This document shows positions 41,692-54,034 of a DNA stretch of 64,000 nucleotides, in pieces. The notes below the pieces were generated by a model. It was not told the origin of the DNA and ran no database searches. It saw only the letters and a list, made by a program, of their open reading frames with translations. Where the stretch lies: the NCBI RefSeq assembly GCF_026810225.1, contig NZ_CP113865.1, positions 1,136,001 through 1,200,000 of the forward strand, read 5' to 3'. This DNA is from Caldicellulosiruptor morganii. Lineage in GTDB: Bacteria; Bacillota; Thermoanaerobacteria; Caldicellulosiruptorales; Caldicellulosiruptoraceae. A program made the position numbers and the translations under genes. Position 1 is the first letter of the stretch; each line of letters opens with the position of its first letter.

Positions 41692-44343
41692 TTGAGCAAA
41701 AAGAAATACGTCTACATGTTCTACGAAGGAAATAAAGATATGAGAGAGCTTCTTGGAGGAAAAGGTGCAAATCTCGCTGAGATGACCAATCTTGGACTTC
41801 CGGTTCCTCCTGGCTTCACTGTTACCACAGAAGCATGTACAAGATATTATGATGAGGGCGAGAAGATAGCTGATGAGATTGTAGAAGAAATCTTCGAAAA
41901 ACTTGCAGAGCTTGAAAAAATTACAGGAAAGAAATTCGGCGACCCATCCAACCCACTTCTTGTTTCAGTTAGAAGTGGTGCAAGAGTTTCAATGCCAGGA
42001 ATGATGGATACAATCTTGAATCTTGGTATCAATGATCAAGTTGTAGAAGGTTTGGCTAAACTTACAAATAATGAGAGATTTGCATATGATTCCTATCGCA
42101 GATTTATTCAGATGTTCTCAGATGTTGTTATGGGAATTGAAAAGAACAAATTTGAAAAGATACTTGATGAGATAAAAGAGAAATATGGAGCAAAATATGA
42201 TACTGATTTAACAGCTGAACATTTGAAAGAAGTGGTTGCAAGATACAAAGAGCTGTACAAAGCTGAAAAAGGCGAAGACTTTCCACAGGATCCCAAAGTA
42301 CAGCTTTTAGAGGCAGTCAAAGCAGTTTTCAGATCATGGAACAACCCAAGGGCAATTGTGTACAGAAGACTTAATGAAATTCCTCATGACTGGGGAACAG
42401 CAGTAAACGTTCAGATGATGGCATATGGTAATATGGGCAATGACTCTGGTACAGGAGTTGCTTTCACAAGAAATCCGGCAACTGGTGAAAAAGAACTCTA
42501 TGGCGAGTTTTTGATGAACGCGCAGGGTGAAGATGTTGTTGCAGGTATCAGAACACCACAGCCAATTTCAGCTTTGAAAGAGACAATGCCAGAGGTTTAT
42601 CAACAGCTTGCTGACATTGCAAAGAAGCTTGAGACATACTATAAAGACATGCAGGATATGGAGTTTACAATCGAAAGAGGAAAGCTCTATATGCTCCAGA
42701 CAAGAAATGGTAAGAGAACAGCACAGGCTGCTCTCAAGATTGCAGTTGACATGGTTGAAGAGGGTCTTATCACAAAAGAAGAGGCTATGCTGAAGGTTGA
42801 TCCAAAGCAGCTTGATACATTGCTTCACCCAACATTTGAACAGAATGCATTAAAAGCTGCTAAACCGATTGCAAAGGGTCTTCCTGCATCACCAGGTGCT
42901 GCAACTGGTAAGATTTACTTCACAGCCGAAGAGGCAAAGGCAGCAGTTGAAAGAGGCGAAAAGAAAGTAATTCTCGTTAGAACAGAAACTTCACCAGAGG
43001 ATATTGAAGGTATGGTTGCTGCACAGGGTATTCTCACGTCACGCGGTGGTATGACATCTCATGCAGCTGTTGTTGCAAGAGGTATGGGTAAGTGCTGTGT
43101 TGCAGGATGCGGAGATATCTCAATCAATGAGGAAGAGAAATATTTCACAACACCAGATGGTAAAGTATATCGTGAAGGTGACTGGATCTCTCTTGATGGT
43201 TCTACAGGTTATGTATATGAAGGCGAACTTCCAACAAAAGAACCAGAGCTCACAGGTTACTTTGCAACCTTTATGCAATGGGCTGATGAAATCAGAAGAC
43301 TGAAGGTAAGAGCAAATGCTGATACACCAAGGGATGCTGCACAGGCAAGGAAGTTTGGTGCAGAAGGTATTGGTCTTTGCAGAACAGAGCATATGTTCTT
43401 TGAAGAAGACAGAATTCCTGCAATGAGAGAGATGATAGTTGCAAGAACAGAGGAGCAGAGAAGAAAAGCATTGGACAAACTCCTTCCAATGCAAAGAGGC
43501 GATTTTGAAGCACTCTTTAGAGAAATGAAAGGTTATCCTGTTACTATAAGACTTCTGGATCCACCACTTCATGAGTTCTTACCAAAAGAAGATGATGCTA
43601 TAAGAGAACTTGCAAAAGAAATGGGTATCACCTTTGAAGAACTCAAGGGTATTGTTCAGAGCTTGCACGAGCTCAACCCAATGCTTGGTCACAGAGGTTG
43701 CCGTTTGGCAGTAACATATCCAGAGATTGCCGAGATGCAGACAAGGGCTATAATTGAAGCAGCAATCAATGTGAAGAACGAAGGCATAGATGTTGTACCT
43801 GAAATAATGGTTCCACTTGTTGGTGAAGTTAAGGAGTTAAAATTTATAAAAGATATTATTGTAAAGACTGCTGAAAAGGTTATGGAAGAAAAAGGTGTTA
43901 AGATTGAGTACAAAGTTGGTACAATGATTGAAGTACCAAGAGCAGCTTTAACAGCTGATGAGATAGCAAAAGAAGCTGAGTTCTTCTCATTTGGTACAAA
44001 TGACCTTACACAGATGACATTTGGATTCTCCAGAGATGATATTGGTAAGTTCCTGAACGATTACTTCGAGAAGAAGATTTTCGAAACAGACCCATTTGCA
44101 AGACTTGACGAAAAAGGTGTTGGAAAACTCATTAAGATGGCAGCAGAGCTTGGAAGATCAACAAGACCTGATATCAAACTTGGTATATGCGGTGAGCATG
44201 GCGGTGACCCATCAAGCATTGAATTCTGCCACAACGCAGGGCTTGATTATGTATCATGTTCACCGTTCAGAGTGCCAATTGCAAGACTGGCGGCTGCTCA
44301 AGCTCAGGTAAAATCAAAAATGAAGGCATTTATTGATAAATAA
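41692..44343 (+). CDS. ppdK: Pyruvate, phosphate dikinase
   Basis: This 883-residue enzyme interconverts pyruvate + ATP + Pi and PEP + AMP + PPi. The N-terminal ATP-grasp domain has [23 protein letters not shown] split near residues 18-40. The swivelling phosphohistidine domain has [16 protein letters not shown], with the His near residue 456. The C-terminal PEP-binding TIM barrel ends in [10 protein letters not shown] with the catalytic Cys. The start is TTG 41692 with AGGAGGG. PPDK is the usual PPi-linked glycolytic enzyme in many thermophilic anaerobes. Its codon use looks like that of the highly expressed glycolytic genes downstream. Confidence 0.97.
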   Translation: MSKKKYVYMFYEGNKDMRELLGGKGANLAEMTNLGLPVPPGFTVTTEACTRYYDEGEKIADEIVEEIFEKLAELEKITGKKFGDPSNPLLVSVRSGARVSMPGMMDTILNLGINDQVVEGLAKLTNNERFAYDSYRRFIQMFSDVVMGIEKNKFEKILDEIKEKYGAKYDTDLTAEHLKEVVARYKELYKAEKGEDFPQDPKVQLLEAVKAVFRSWNNPRAIVYRRLNEIPHDWGTAVNVQMMAYGNMGNDSGTGVAFTRNPATGEKELYGEFLMNAQGEDVVAGIRTPQPISALKETMPEVYQQLADIAKKLETYYKDMQDMEFTIERGKLYMLQTRNGKRTAQAALKIAVDMVEEGLITKEEAMLKVDPKQLDTLLHPTFEQNALKAAKPIAKGLPASPGAATGKIYFTAEEAKAAVERGEKKVILVRTETSPEDIEGMVAAQGILTSRGGMTSHAAVVARGMGKCCVAGCGDISINEEEKYFTTPDGKVYREGDWISLDGSTGYVYEGELPTKEPELTGYFATFMQWADEIRRLKVRANADTPRDAAQARKFGAEGIGLCRTEHMFFEEDRIPAMREMIVARTEEQRRKALDKLLPMQRGDFEALFREMKGYPVTIRLLDPPLHEFLPKEDDAIRELAKEMGITFEELKGIVQSLHELNPMLGHRGCRLAVTYPEIAEMQTRAIIEAAINVKNEGIDVVPEIMVPLVGEVKELKFIKDIIVKTAEKVMEEKGVKIEYKVGTMIEVPRAALTADEIAKEAEFFSFGTNDLTQMTFGFSRDDIGKFLNDYFEKKIFETDPFARLDEKGVGKLIKMAAELGRSTRPDIKLGICGEHGGDPSSIEFCHNAGLDYVSCSPFRVPIARLAAAQAQVKSKMKAFIDK

Positions 44344-44360
44344 TATTAAAGGTACAGCAA

Positions 44361-44407
44361 AAAAGCAGAGGGAGGAATTTACAGGTTACCTTCCTCTGCT
44401 TTTTTTG
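44361..44407 (+). terminator. Rho-independent terminator after ppdK
   Basis: AGCAGAGG pairs with CCTCTGCT across a loop that contains GAGGAA and TTCC (which may extend the stem), followed by seven T residues. Confidence 0.85.
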
Positions 44408-44418
44408 CATGTATACAC

Positions 44419-44446
44419 TTGAATAAAGATGTAAAAATGATATAAT
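44419..44446 (+). promoter_or_regulatory. Sigma-A promoter of the cggR-glycolytic operon
   Basis: TTGAAT (44419-44424), 16 bp, TATAAT (44441-44446), a near-consensus promoter 63 bases before the cggR ATG. Confidence 0.75.
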
Positions 44447-44452
44447 AATTAC

Positions 44453-44491
44453 TGGGACAAAAATATACGATGGGTGGATAAAACTGTCCCT
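44453..44491. promoter_or_regulatory. Putative CggR operator
   Basis: TGGGACA (44453-44459) and TGTCCCT (44485-44491) form an inverted GGGACA/TGTCCC pair whose centres are 32 bp (about three turns) apart, immediately after the -10. The Bacillus CggR operator also uses GGGAC/TGTC half sites downstream of the -10. Binding by the adjacent cggR product is inferred. Confidence 0.6.
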
Positions 44492-44508
44492 GATGGAGTA
44501 ATGGTGAA

Positions 44509-45531
44509 ATGGATGATTTTATTGAAATTTTAAAAAAGATAACTCCTGAAGTTGTAGAGATATTAGAAAGAAGATATGATGTTTTAAAAAATGTAAAATA
44601 TCATCAACCCATTGGAAGAAGAATGCTTTCAGAAAAGCTAAAACTTTCTGAAAGAATTGTCAGGAACGAAGTAGATATTTTACGAAGTCTTGGACTATTA
44701 AAAATCACAGATAATGGCACAATTTTAACAAACGAAGGAGAAGAACTCCTTGAAAAACTTTCTAACATGGTATATGATATAAAAGGATTGGAGTCTTTGA
44801 GGCAAACAGTAAAAGATATATTGGGTGCCAGAGATGTCTTCATTGTTCCAGGAGATGCTGACACAAACCCGTATGTTCTTAAAGAATTGGGAAATGTGGC
44901 GAGCAAGGTTATACTTCCACTACTGCAGAATGTCAGGATAATTGCTGTAACAGGAGGACAAACAGTTAAAGAAGTTGTCGATAATTTTCCAGTATGTTCT
45001 TTTAAGGATATTTTGGTTGTACCTGCAAGGGGCGGTATTGGGCAAGAGGTTGAAAAGCAGGCAAATACTCTTGCAGCAAATTTGGCAAAAAAACTGGGTG
45101 GAAGGTACAAACTTCTTCATCTCCCGGATACTATGGATGAGGAAATATATAATCTGATTGCTAAAAAAGAAGAGGTACAGGATGTTTTAAATGACATTAA
45201 CAATGCTGACATGCTAATATTCGGAATAGGAAATGCAATTGAAATGGCTAAGAGGAGAAAATTCAGTCAGGAGATGATAAACAAACTCTGTCAGGTTGGT
45301 GCGATTGGTGAAATCTTTGGTTACTATTTTGACAGAGAGGGCAATATTGTCTACAGTACAACCACAGTGGGTATAAAACTTGAAAAAATTAAAAACATTA
45401 AATATATGATAGGAGTTGCGGGTGGTGCACATAAGGCTGAAGCGGTACTTTCATTAAATGGGATAAAGCACAGTTCGATATTTGTGATTGATGAGGGAAT
45501 CGCACGAAGAATTGTGGATATTAAAAGGTAA
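44509..45531 (+). CDS. cggR: Central glycolytic genes regulator (SorC/CggR family)
   Basis: This 340-residue repressor has an N-terminal winged helix (about residues 20-75; RRMLSEKLKLSERIVRNEVD) and a SorC-type sugar-binding domain. The sugar domain shows IIAVTGGQTVKEVVDNF, VPARGGIGQEVEKQANTLA and GVAGGAHKAEAVL. In Bacillus CggR represses the gapA operon and is released by fructose-1,6-bisphosphate; the same gene order here supports that role. It sits first in the operon, so it should repress itself. Confidence 0.93.
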   Translation: MDDFIEILKKITPEVVEILERRYDVLKNVKYHQPIGRRMLSEKLKLSERIVRNEVDILRSLGLLKITDNGTILTNEGEELLEKLSNMVYDIKGLESLRQTVKDILGARDVFIVPGDADTNPYVLKELGNVASKVILPLLQNVRIIAVTGGQTVKEVVDNFPVCSFKDILVVPARGGIGQEVEKQANTLAANLAKKLGGRYKLLHLPDTMDEEIYNLIAKKEEVQDVLNDINNADMLIFGIGNAIEMAKRRKFSQEMINKLCQVGAIGEIFGYYFDREGNIVYSTTTVGIKLEKIKNIKYMIGVAGGAHKAEAVLSLNGIKHSSIFVIDEGIARRIVDIKR

Positions 45532-45532
45532 A

Positions 45533-45568
45533 GACACTGTGGCAACTTTTAGCTGTTGCTACAGTGTT
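45533..45568 (+). promoter_or_regulatory. Hairpin between cggR and gap
   Basis: ACACTGTGGCAAC pairs with GTTGCTACAGTGT (13 bp, one G-U) around TTTTAGCT, directly after the cggR stop. There is no T run. In Bacillus the cggR-gapA mRNA is cut here and a hairpin protects gapA mRNA; an equivalent role is inferred. Confidence 0.75.
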
Positions 45569-45576
45569 TAAAATAA

Positions 45577-46614
<1,038 letters not shown>

Positions 46615-46625
46615 TAGCAAAAAGT

Positions 46626-46672
46626 GACTGGTCCGGAAAATGAGTTGAGCAGGTGTTTTGTCCGGACCAGTC
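46626..46672 (+). promoter_or_regulatory. Long-loop hairpin between gap and pgk-tpi
   Basis: GACTGGTCCGGA (46626-46637) and TCCGGACCAGTC (46661-46672) are a perfect 12-bp inverted repeat around a 23-base loop, followed by TTGATTTG rather than a T run. It probably sets mRNA stability or partial termination in the 90-base gap. Confidence 0.7.
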
Positions 46673-46717
46673 TTGATTTGAAAAAGTAAATTTTAAATTT
46701 TAGAGGTGAGAGGTTTC

Positions 46718-48670
46718 ATGCCAAGATTGAACAAAAAGACAATTCGCGATATAGATGTAAGTGGCAAAAGGGTGCTGGTAAGAGTTGATTTTAACGTTCC
46801 GCAAGATGAAAACGGTAATATAACAGATGACAGGAGAATCAGAGAAGCTCTTCCAACCATTAAATATCTTATCGACCATAATGCAAAAGTCATACTTGTT
46901 TCACACTTGGGAAGACCAAAAGGAAAATTTGATCCAAAATATTCAATGGCACCTGTTGCAAAAAGACTTTCTGAACTTCTTGGCAAGGAAGTTGTTCTTG
47001 CAAAAGATGTTATAGGTGATGATGCAAAAAAGTGTGTTGAGCAGATGAAAGAAGGAGATGTGGTTCTTCTTGAAAATGTGAGATTCCATAAAGAGGAAGA
47101 AGAAAATGATAGAGAATTTGCAAAGGCACTGGCATCTCTTGCTGATATATATGTGAACGACGCATTCGGAACAGCTCACAGAGCCCATGCTTCAACTGCA
47201 GGCGTTGCGGAGTTCTTACCGGCGGTTGCGGGATTTTTAATGGAAAAAGAGATAGAGATGCTTGGCAATGCACTCGCAAATCCACAAAGACCGTTTGTTG
47301 CAATCCTGGGTGGCGCAAAGGTATCTGATAAGATAGGTGTAATTATGAACCTGCTGGAAAAAGTAGATAGCCTTTTAATTGGCGGTGCAATGGCATATAC
47401 TTTCTTGAAGGCAAAGGGATATAAGATTGGAAAATCAAAGTGCGAAGATGACAAGCTTGATGTTGCAAGAGAAATAATGAAAAAAGCAGAAGAAAAAGGT
47501 GTAAATCTGCTTTTGCCTGTCGGAAGTATTGTTGCAAAAGAGTTCAAAAATGATACAGAGTATATGTATGTGCCATCCGACGCAATGCCAGATGACATGA
47601 TGGGTATGGATATTGGAAATACTACGATTGAGCTGTTCTCAAAAGAAATTAAAAAGGCAAAAACCATTGTTTGGAACGGTCCGATGGGCGTGTTTGAATT
47701 TCCAAACTTTGCAAAAGGGACAGAAGCCATTGCAAGAGCTGTTGCTGAAGCTGTTGAAGAAAATGGTGCAATTGCTATCATTGGCGGTGGAGACTCAGCT
47801 GCAGCTGTTGAAAAGCTTGGCTTTGCAGATAAGATGACACATATCTCAACAGGCGGTGGAGCATCATTAGAGTTCCTGGAAGGAAAGATATTACCCGGTA
47901 TTGCATGCTTGCTTGACAAAAATCCAAGAAAAAAAATAATAGCTGCTAACTGGAAGATGAATAAGACCCCGCAGGAGGCAAAGGAGTTTGTTGAAGAGCT
48001 AAAAAAACACTTAGATGATGTGCAGGCAGAAGTTGTAATCTGTGCACCTTCGATCCTTGTACCATATGTCAAAGAGGCAATAGAGGGGACCAGTATCAAA
48101 CTTGGAACACAAAACATGTTCTATGAAGAAAAAGGCGCATATACAGGTGAGATCTCAGGTCCAATGTTAAAGGAAGTTGGAGTTGAGTATGTGGTAATTG
48201 GTCACTCTGAAAGAAGGCAGTACTTTGGTGAAACTGATGAGATTGTGAACAAGAAAGTGTTAGCAGCGCTCAAGTTCGGTCTGAAGCCTATTGTATGTGT
48301 TGGTGAGACTTTAAAACAAAGAGAATATGGTATTACTGATGAGCTTGTAAGACTTCAGGTCAAGATTGCACTAAATGGTGTTTCAAAAGAAGATGTTGAA
48401 AAGGTTGTCATTGCATATGAGCCTATCTGGGCAATAGGTACAGGCAAGAATGCAACGCCTGAAGAGGCAAACAGAGTAATTGGGGTTATCAGAAAAGTTA
48501 TTGCTGAAATGTATGATGAAGACACAGCACAGAAAGTTAGAATTCAATATGGTGGTAGCGTAAACTCTGCAAATTCAGCAGACATTTTCAATATGCCAGA
48601 GATTGATGGTGGCTTGGTTGGTGGAGCAAGTTTGAATGCTGAGGAATTTGCAAAGATATTGCACTTTTAA
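46718..48670 (+). CDS. pgk/tpi: Fused phosphoglycerate kinase - triosephosphate isomerase
   Basis: One frame of 650 residues from ATG 46718 (AGAGGTGAGAGG upstream) encodes two complete glycolytic enzymes. Residues 1-~395 are phosphoglycerate kinase: [30 protein letters not shown], and the nucleotide loop [15 protein letters not shown], ending in [15 protein letters not shown]. Residues ~402-650 are triosephosphate isomerase: [20 protein letters not shown] with the catalytic His, [11 protein letters not shown] with the catalytic Glu, and [10 protein letters not shown]. No stop, start or ribosome site separates them. A similar fusion is known in Thermotoga maritima. GTG 46706 is a less likely start. 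Confidence 0.95.
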   Translation: MPRLNKKTIRDIDVSGKRVLVRVDFNVPQDENGNITDDRRIREALPTIKYLIDHNAKVILVSHLGRPKGKFDPKYSMAPVAKRLSELLGKEVVLAKDVIGDDAKKCVEQMKEGDVVLLENVRFHKEEEENDREFAKALASLADIYVNDAFGTAHRAHASTAGVAEFLPAVAGFLMEKEIEMLGNALANPQRPFVAILGGAKVSDKIGVIMNLLEKVDSLLIGGAMAYTFLKAKGYKIGKSKCEDDKLDVAREIMKKAEEKGVNLLLPVGSIVAKEFKNDTEYMYVPSDAMPDDMMGMDIGNTTIELFSKEIKKAKTIVWNGPMGVFEFPNFAKGTEAIARAVAEAVEENGAIAIIGGGDSAAAVEKLGFADKMTHISTGGGASLEFLEGKILPGIACLLDKNPRKKIIAANWKMNKTPQEAKEFVEELKKHLDDVQAEVVICAPSILVPYVKEAIEGTSIKLGTQNMFYEEKGAYTGEISGPMLKEVGVEYVVIGHSERRQYFGETDEIVNKKVLAALKFGLKPIVCVGETLKQREYGITDELVRLQVKIALNGVSKEDVEKVVIAYEPIWAIGTGKNATPEEANRVIGVIRKVIAEMYDEDTAQKVRIQYGGSVNSANSADIFNMPEIDGGLVGGASLNAEEFAKILHF

Positions 48671-48697
48671 TCATAGCAAGTAAAGGGGAAAAGAGTA

Positions 48698-50233
48698 ATG
48701 AAAAAACCTGTTGTGCTTATTATTATGGATGGTTGGGGTTATAACCCAAAGCAAGAAGGAAACTCTGTTGCTTTGGGTAAGACCCCCAACCTTGACTATT
48801 ACGAAAAGAATTATCCATATACGTTGATTGGTAGCAGCGGAATGGACGTTGGCCTTCCTGAAGGTCAGATGGGAAATTCTGAGGTAGGTCATCTTAATTT
48901 GGGTGCTGGAAGAATTGTGTATCAGGAGTTTACAAGGATAACAAAGTCAATTAAAGACGGTGACTTTTTTGAAAAAGAAGAGTTTTTGATGGCAATAGAA
49001 AATTGCAAAAAATATAACTCTTCTCTTCATCTGATGGGGCTTTTATCAGATGGTGGTGTGCATAGTCACAACACTCACCTTTATGCTCTTTTGGAGCTTG
49101 CAAAGAAGCACAATCTTGAAAAAGTATATGTTCATTGCTTTTTAGATGGGCGAGATGTTCCACCTTCGAGTGCAAAAATCTACATTGAAGAGCTTGAACA
49201 GAAGATGAAAGAAATTGGTTGTGGCAAGATTGCAACAGTGATGGGCAGATACTATGCAATGGACAGAGATAAAAGATGGGAAAGAGTTGAAAAGGCATAT
49301 AATGCAATGGTCTTTGGTGAAGGTGAGTATGCAAGCTCAGGATTAGAGGCTGTTGAAAAGTCGTATGAAAAAGGTAACACTGATGAGTTTGTAATTCCGA
49401 CTGTTGTGCTTGAAAATGGAAAACCTGTCGCAACAATAAATGAACATGACAGTATTATTTTCTTCAACTTCAGACCAGATAGAGCAAGGCAAATCACAAG
49501 AGCATTCTGTGATGTCGAGTTTGACGGTTTTGAAAGAAAAAAAGGCTATTTTGAAGTATTCTTTGTATGCATGACCCAGTATGATGTGACAATAAAAAAT
49601 TGCCATGTTGCATTCAAACCAGAGAACCTGACAAACACTTTGGGAGAGTATCTTAGCAAGTTAGGGTTAAAACAACTTCGAATTGCTGAGACAGAAAAGT
49701 ACGCTCATGTCACCTTTTTCTTCAATGGCGGTGTGGAAGTACCAAATGTCGGAGAAGACAGGGTTTTGGTGCCATCCCCAAAAGTTGCAACGTATGACTT
49801 AAAACCAGAGATGAGTGCTTATGAGGTAACCGAAGCTCTTTTTGAGAGAATTGAAAGTAATCAATATGATGTTATAATTTGCAACTATGCAAATGGTGAC
49901 ATGGTTGGGCACACAGGAGTGCTTGAGGCTGCAATAAAAGCAGTTGAGGCTGTGGATGAATGTATTGGAAAGGTTGTCGACAAAGTTTTAGAAAAGGGCG
50001 GAGTGGCTATTATTACTGCTGACCATGGCAACTGTGAACAGATGATTGACTATGAAACAGGCGAACCTCATACAGCTCATACAACAAATAAGGTGCCTTT
50101 ATATCTTGTTGGATATGGCAATGTGAAATTGAGAGATGATGGAATCCTGGCAGATATTGCTCCAACCATCCTAGACATCTTAGGATTGGAAAAGCCTTCA
50201 GAGATGAAAGGAAGTTCGCTTATTATTAAATAA
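48698..50233 (+). CDS. gpmI: 2,3-bisphosphoglycerate-independent phosphoglycerate mutase
   Basis: This 511-residue, Mn-dependent enzyme of the alkaline phosphatase superfamily interconverts 3- and 2-phosphoglycerate. IIMDGWG opens the phosphatase domain. [17 protein letters not shown] carries the catalytic Ser. FLDGRDVPP lies in the transferase domain, and [10 protein letters not shown] with [11 protein letters not shown] hold the metal ligands. It sits between pgk-tpi and eno in pathway order. Confidence 0.97.
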   Translation: MKKPVVLIIMDGWGYNPKQEGNSVALGKTPNLDYYEKNYPYTLIGSSGMDVGLPEGQMGNSEVGHLNLGAGRIVYQEFTRITKSIKDGDFFEKEEFLMAIENCKKYNSSLHLMGLLSDGGVHSHNTHLYALLELAKKHNLEKVYVHCFLDGRDVPPSSAKIYIEELEQKMKEIGCGKIATVMGRYYAMDRDKRWERVEKAYNAMVFGEGEYASSGLEAVEKSYEKGNTDEFVIPTVVLENGKPVATINEHDSIIFFNFRPDRARQITRAFCDVEFDGFERKKGYFEVFFVCMTQYDVTIKNCHVAFKPENLTNTLGEYLSKLGLKQLRIAETEKYAHVTFFFNGGVEVPNVGEDRVLVPSPKVATYDLKPEMSAYEVTEALFERIESNQYDVIICNYANGDMVGHTGVLEAAIKAVEAVDECIGKVVDKVLEKGGVAIITADHGNCEQMIDYETGEPHTAHTTNKVPLYLVGYGNVKLRDDGILADIAPTILDILGLEKPSEMKGSSLIIK

Positions 50234-50282
50234 ATTCACATAAAAGATACTCTCAAAATTATTTAGAAGGAGGAATATGTAA

Positions 50283-51587
<1,305 letters not shown>

Positions 51588-51632
51588 CTCCACAAAAGTC
51601 CAAAGGAAAGTTTTTGAATTTGCAATAGAATA

Positions 51633-51668
51633 AAGAAAGAGGGAAAGTGTTGAACTTTCCCTCTTTTC
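51633..51668 (+). terminator. Rho-independent terminator after eno
   Basis: AAAGAGGGAAAGT pairs perfectly with ACTTTCCCTCTTT around GTTGA. The T run is short because the descending arm merges into CATTTTATAAT, which is used by the next promoter. Confidence 0.8.
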
Positions 51669-51678
51669 ATTTTATAAT
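51650..51678 (+). promoter_or_regulatory. Sigma-A promoter of uxaC, inside the eno terminator
   Basis: TTGAAC (51650-51655), exactly 17 bp, TATAAT (51673-51678). The -35 lies in the terminator loop and descending arm. The leader would be about 75 bases. Confidence 0.7.
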
Positions 51679-51759
51679 ATATTCAAACAGGATATGTTAA
51701 GAATTTTGTTGAATCTTTTGGAAATTATGTTGAAACAAGTTTCAAGGAGGTTTGGAAAG

Positions 51760-53154
51760 ATGAAAAGATTTATTGATGAGGATTTCCTCTTGAGTAACCA
51801 GACCGCCAAAGTGCTGTACGAAAAATATGCAAAGGATATGCCAATCATTGATTTTCACTGTCATTTAAATCCAAAGGAAATTTATGAAAACAAGAGGTTT
51901 AAAAACATAACAGAGCTTTGGCTTGGAGGGGACCATTACAAGTGGAGGCTTATGAGAGCAAATGGCATTGAAGAAAAGTATATAACAGGTAGCGCAGATG
52001 ACTATGAAAAGTTCTTGGCATGGGCAAAGACCATTCCAATGGCAATAGGAAACCCAATTTATCATTGGACACATTTAGAACTCAAAAGATACTTTGGAAT
52101 AGATGATATATTAAATGAAAAATCTGCACCTATCATTTGGGAAAAGGCAAACAAAGTTCTCAAAGAGCTTGGTGCAAGAGATATAATTTTGAAGTCCAAT
52201 GTGGAAGTGATCTGCACAACAGACGACCCTGTTGATACACTTGAGTATCATTTAAAACTGAAAAATGAAAAAGATTTCAATGTAAAAGTTTATCCTACTT
52301 TCAGACCTGACAAGGGTGTAAATATAGAAAGAGAAACCTTCATCCCGTGGGTAGAAAAGCTTGGAGAAGTTTATGGTAAGAAGATAGAAAGCTATGATGA
52401 GTTTTTAGATGCCTTAAAGTCAAGAGCAGAGTTTTTCCATTCTGTGGGATGTCGTGCTTCTGACCATGCTATGGATGATATGGTTTTTGCCGATGCGTCT
52501 TTTGATGAAGCAGCTGATATTTTCAAAAAAGCTTTAAAAGGTGAGAAACTTACAGAAATTGAAGTTGCAAAATATAAAACGTATACATTGAGATTCTTAG
52601 GGAAAGTTTATTCAAGTCTTGGCTGGGCAATGCAGCTTCATATAAATGCCCTGAGAAACAACAATACAAGAATGTTCAATATTCTGGGACCTGACACAGG
52701 GTATGATTCAATAAACGACGGTCATATAGCCTTTGCACTTGTCAAATTCTTAGATTCATTGGAGAAAGAAGATTCCCTGCCCAAGACAATTCTGTATTCT
52801 TTAAATCCAAAAGACAACTATGTTCTTGCAACAATTATGGGATCTTTCCAGGATGGTAGCATTCCTGGCAAAATGCAGCTTGGTGCAGCTTGGTGGTTCA
52901 ATGATAGCAAAGATGGCAACCTTCAGCAGATGAAAGACCTTGCAAATCTTGGGCTCTTGAGTCGATTTGTCGGAATGGTAACAGACTCTCGAAGCTTTTT
53001 GTCATATGCAAGACACGAATATTTTAGAAGACTTCTTTGCAATTTGATTGGCGAGTGGGTAGAAAACGGTGAATATCCATATGATTTGGAGACACTTGGT
53101 AGAATAGTTCAAAGCGTGTGTTATTATAATGCAAAAGAATATTTTGGGTTTTAA
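51760..53154 (+). CDS. uxaC: Uronate (glucuronate/galacturonate) isomerase
   Basis: This 464-residue amidohydrolase-superfamily enzyme opens pectin and glucuronoxylan uronate degradation by making fructuronate or tagaturonate. The start ATG 51760 follows CAAGGAGG. An in-frame upstream ATG at 51694 would add 22 residues with no ribosome site. IIDFHCHLNPKEIYEN holds the HxH metal site; CTTDDPVDTLEYH and HSVGCRASDHAMDD are further UxaC signatures. It stands alone here between its own promoter and terminator, apart from other uronate genes. Confidence 0.95.
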   Translation: MKRFIDEDFLLSNQTAKVLYEKYAKDMPIIDFHCHLNPKEIYENKRFKNITELWLGGDHYKWRLMRANGIEEKYITGSADDYEKFLAWAKTIPMAIGNPIYHWTHLELKRYFGIDDILNEKSAPIIWEKANKVLKELGARDIILKSNVEVICTTDDPVDTLEYHLKLKNEKDFNVKVYPTFRPDKGVNIERETFIPWVEKLGEVYGKKIESYDEFLDALKSRAEFFHSVGCRASDHAMDDMVFADASFDEAADIFKKALKGEKLTEIEVAKYKTYTLRFLGKVYSSLGWAMQLHINALRNNNTRMFNILGPDTGYDSINDGHIAFALVKFLDSLEKEDSLPKTILYSLNPKDNYVLATIMGSFQDGSIPGKMQLGAAWWFNDSKDGNLQQMKDLANLGLLSRFVGMVTDSRSFLSYARHEYFRRLLCNLIGEWVENGEYPYDLETLGRIVQSVCYYNAKEYFGF

Positions 53155-53173
53155 AAGATAGATGAGGAAGACA

Positions 53174-53207
53174 AAAGGGTGGAAATTGTATATTCCACCC
53201 TATTTTT
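53174..53207 (+). terminator. Rho-independent terminator after uxaC
   Basis: AGGGTGGAA pairs with TTCCACCCT around ATTGTATA, followed by ATTTTT. Confidence 0.85.
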
Positions 53208-53306
53208 ATACTTCCCTATTACATAAGTTGATTAGTGAATAATACATCACCAATTAGATTTCTTAAATAATACTATCTCCTGTTTCCAATATCGTTAAAC
53301 TTAATG

Positions 53307-53345
53307 TTGAATCTCACGTAAACATGTGATACACTATTTTACGTG
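53307..53345 (+). promoter_or_regulatory. Promoter and operator of the toxin-antitoxin pair
   Basis: TTGAAT (53307-53312), 17 bp, TACACT (53330-53335). Perfect 8-bp inverted repeats CACGTAAA (53315-53322) and TTTACGTG (53338-53345) flank the -10, and a second imperfect palindrome, TCACGT...ATGTGA, fills the spacer. This suits autorepression by the ribbon-helix-helix antitoxin. Confidence 0.65.
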
Positions 53346-53357
53346 GAGGTGAATAGT

Positions 53358-53606
53358 ATGTGTAAATATCAGAATATTACTTTGTCTCTTCCTAAGGAAC
53401 TTATTCAAAAGGTAAAACATATTGCTGTTGAAAGAAACACATCCATTTCTGCGCTGCTTACAAGCTTGTTAGAGGAACTTGTAGATAGAGAAGAATCATA
53501 TCAAAAAGTCTATTTACAACATCTTAAACTTTTAGAAGAAGGATTTGACCTTGGAACAGGTGGAACAATCACGTGGAGGAGAGAAGATTTATATGAAAGA
53601 AAGTAA
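53358..53606 (+). CDS. VapB-type antitoxin (ribbon-helix-helix)
   Basis: This 82-residue protein starts at ATG 53358, six bases after GGAGGTGA. NITLSLPKELIQKVKHIA is a ribbon-helix-helix N terminus, with the beta-strand then helix pattern of MetJ/Arc repressors. RNTSISALLTSLLEELV is the second helix. The C-terminal half, ending in TITWRREDLYERK, probably wraps the toxin. It overlaps the PIN-domain gene by 14 bases, the standard antitoxin-first order. Confidence 0.85.
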   Translation: MCKYQNITLSLPKELIQKVKHIAVERNTSISALLTSLLEELVDREESYQKVYLQHLKLLEEGFDLGTGGTITWRREDLYERK

Positions 53607-54033
53607 CTATCAATTTGTTGACACAAATATTTTGGTGTATGCTTATGATAAATCTGCAGGGGACAAACACCCAGTAGCTAAACAAATTGTGGAGAAACTT
53701 TGGAAAGAAAGAAATGGTGCGCTGAGCACTCAAGTTCTTCAAGAATTTCTTGTTGTTGTTACAAAAAAGGTTAAAAATCCTTTAAGTTTTGATAGCGCTT
53801 TTCAAATCATATCAGACTTAAGTTTATGGAAGGTAGTTACAATTGAAGTAAAAGATATTTTAGAAGCTATCAAGCTTTCACAAAGATATAAGATATCTTT
53901 TTGGGATGCTTTGATACTTTGCAGCGCTATAAATTTGAGATGTTCGGTAGTATGGAGTGAAGATTTAAATTCTGGTCAGTATTTTGGGAAAATAAAAGTA
54001 GTAAATCCTTTTTTGTCTTTAAACACATGGTGA
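53593..54033 (+). CDS. VapC-type PIN-domain RNase toxin
   Basis: This 146-residue protein starts at ATG 53593 after GGAGGAGAG. PIN-domain acidic residues are visible: Asp in FVDTNILVYAYD, Glu in LQEFLVVV, Asp in SFWDALILCSA and Asp in SEDLN. VapC enzymes are Mg-dependent RNases, often cutting tRNA or rRNA loops. The pair is intact and self-contained. Confidence 0.9.
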   Translation: MKESNYQFVDTNILVYAYDKSAGDKHPVAKQIVEKLWKERNGALSTQVLQEFLVVVTKKVKNPLSFDSAFQIISDLSLWKVVTIEVKDILEAIKLSQRYKISFWDALILCSAINLRCSVVWSEDLNSGQYFGKIKVVNPFLSLNTW

Positions 54034-54034
54034 G

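Noticed and set aside
46943-48117. Long antisense frames opposite pgk-tpi, including one of 313 codons
   Set aside because: They mirror the biased codon use of a highly expressed gene and show low-complexity Ser/Pro/Phe patterns.
51694-51759. Longer uxaC N terminus from ATG 51694
   Set aside because: No ribosome site; the expected transcription start is only a few bases away, whereas ATG 51760 follows CAAGGAGG.
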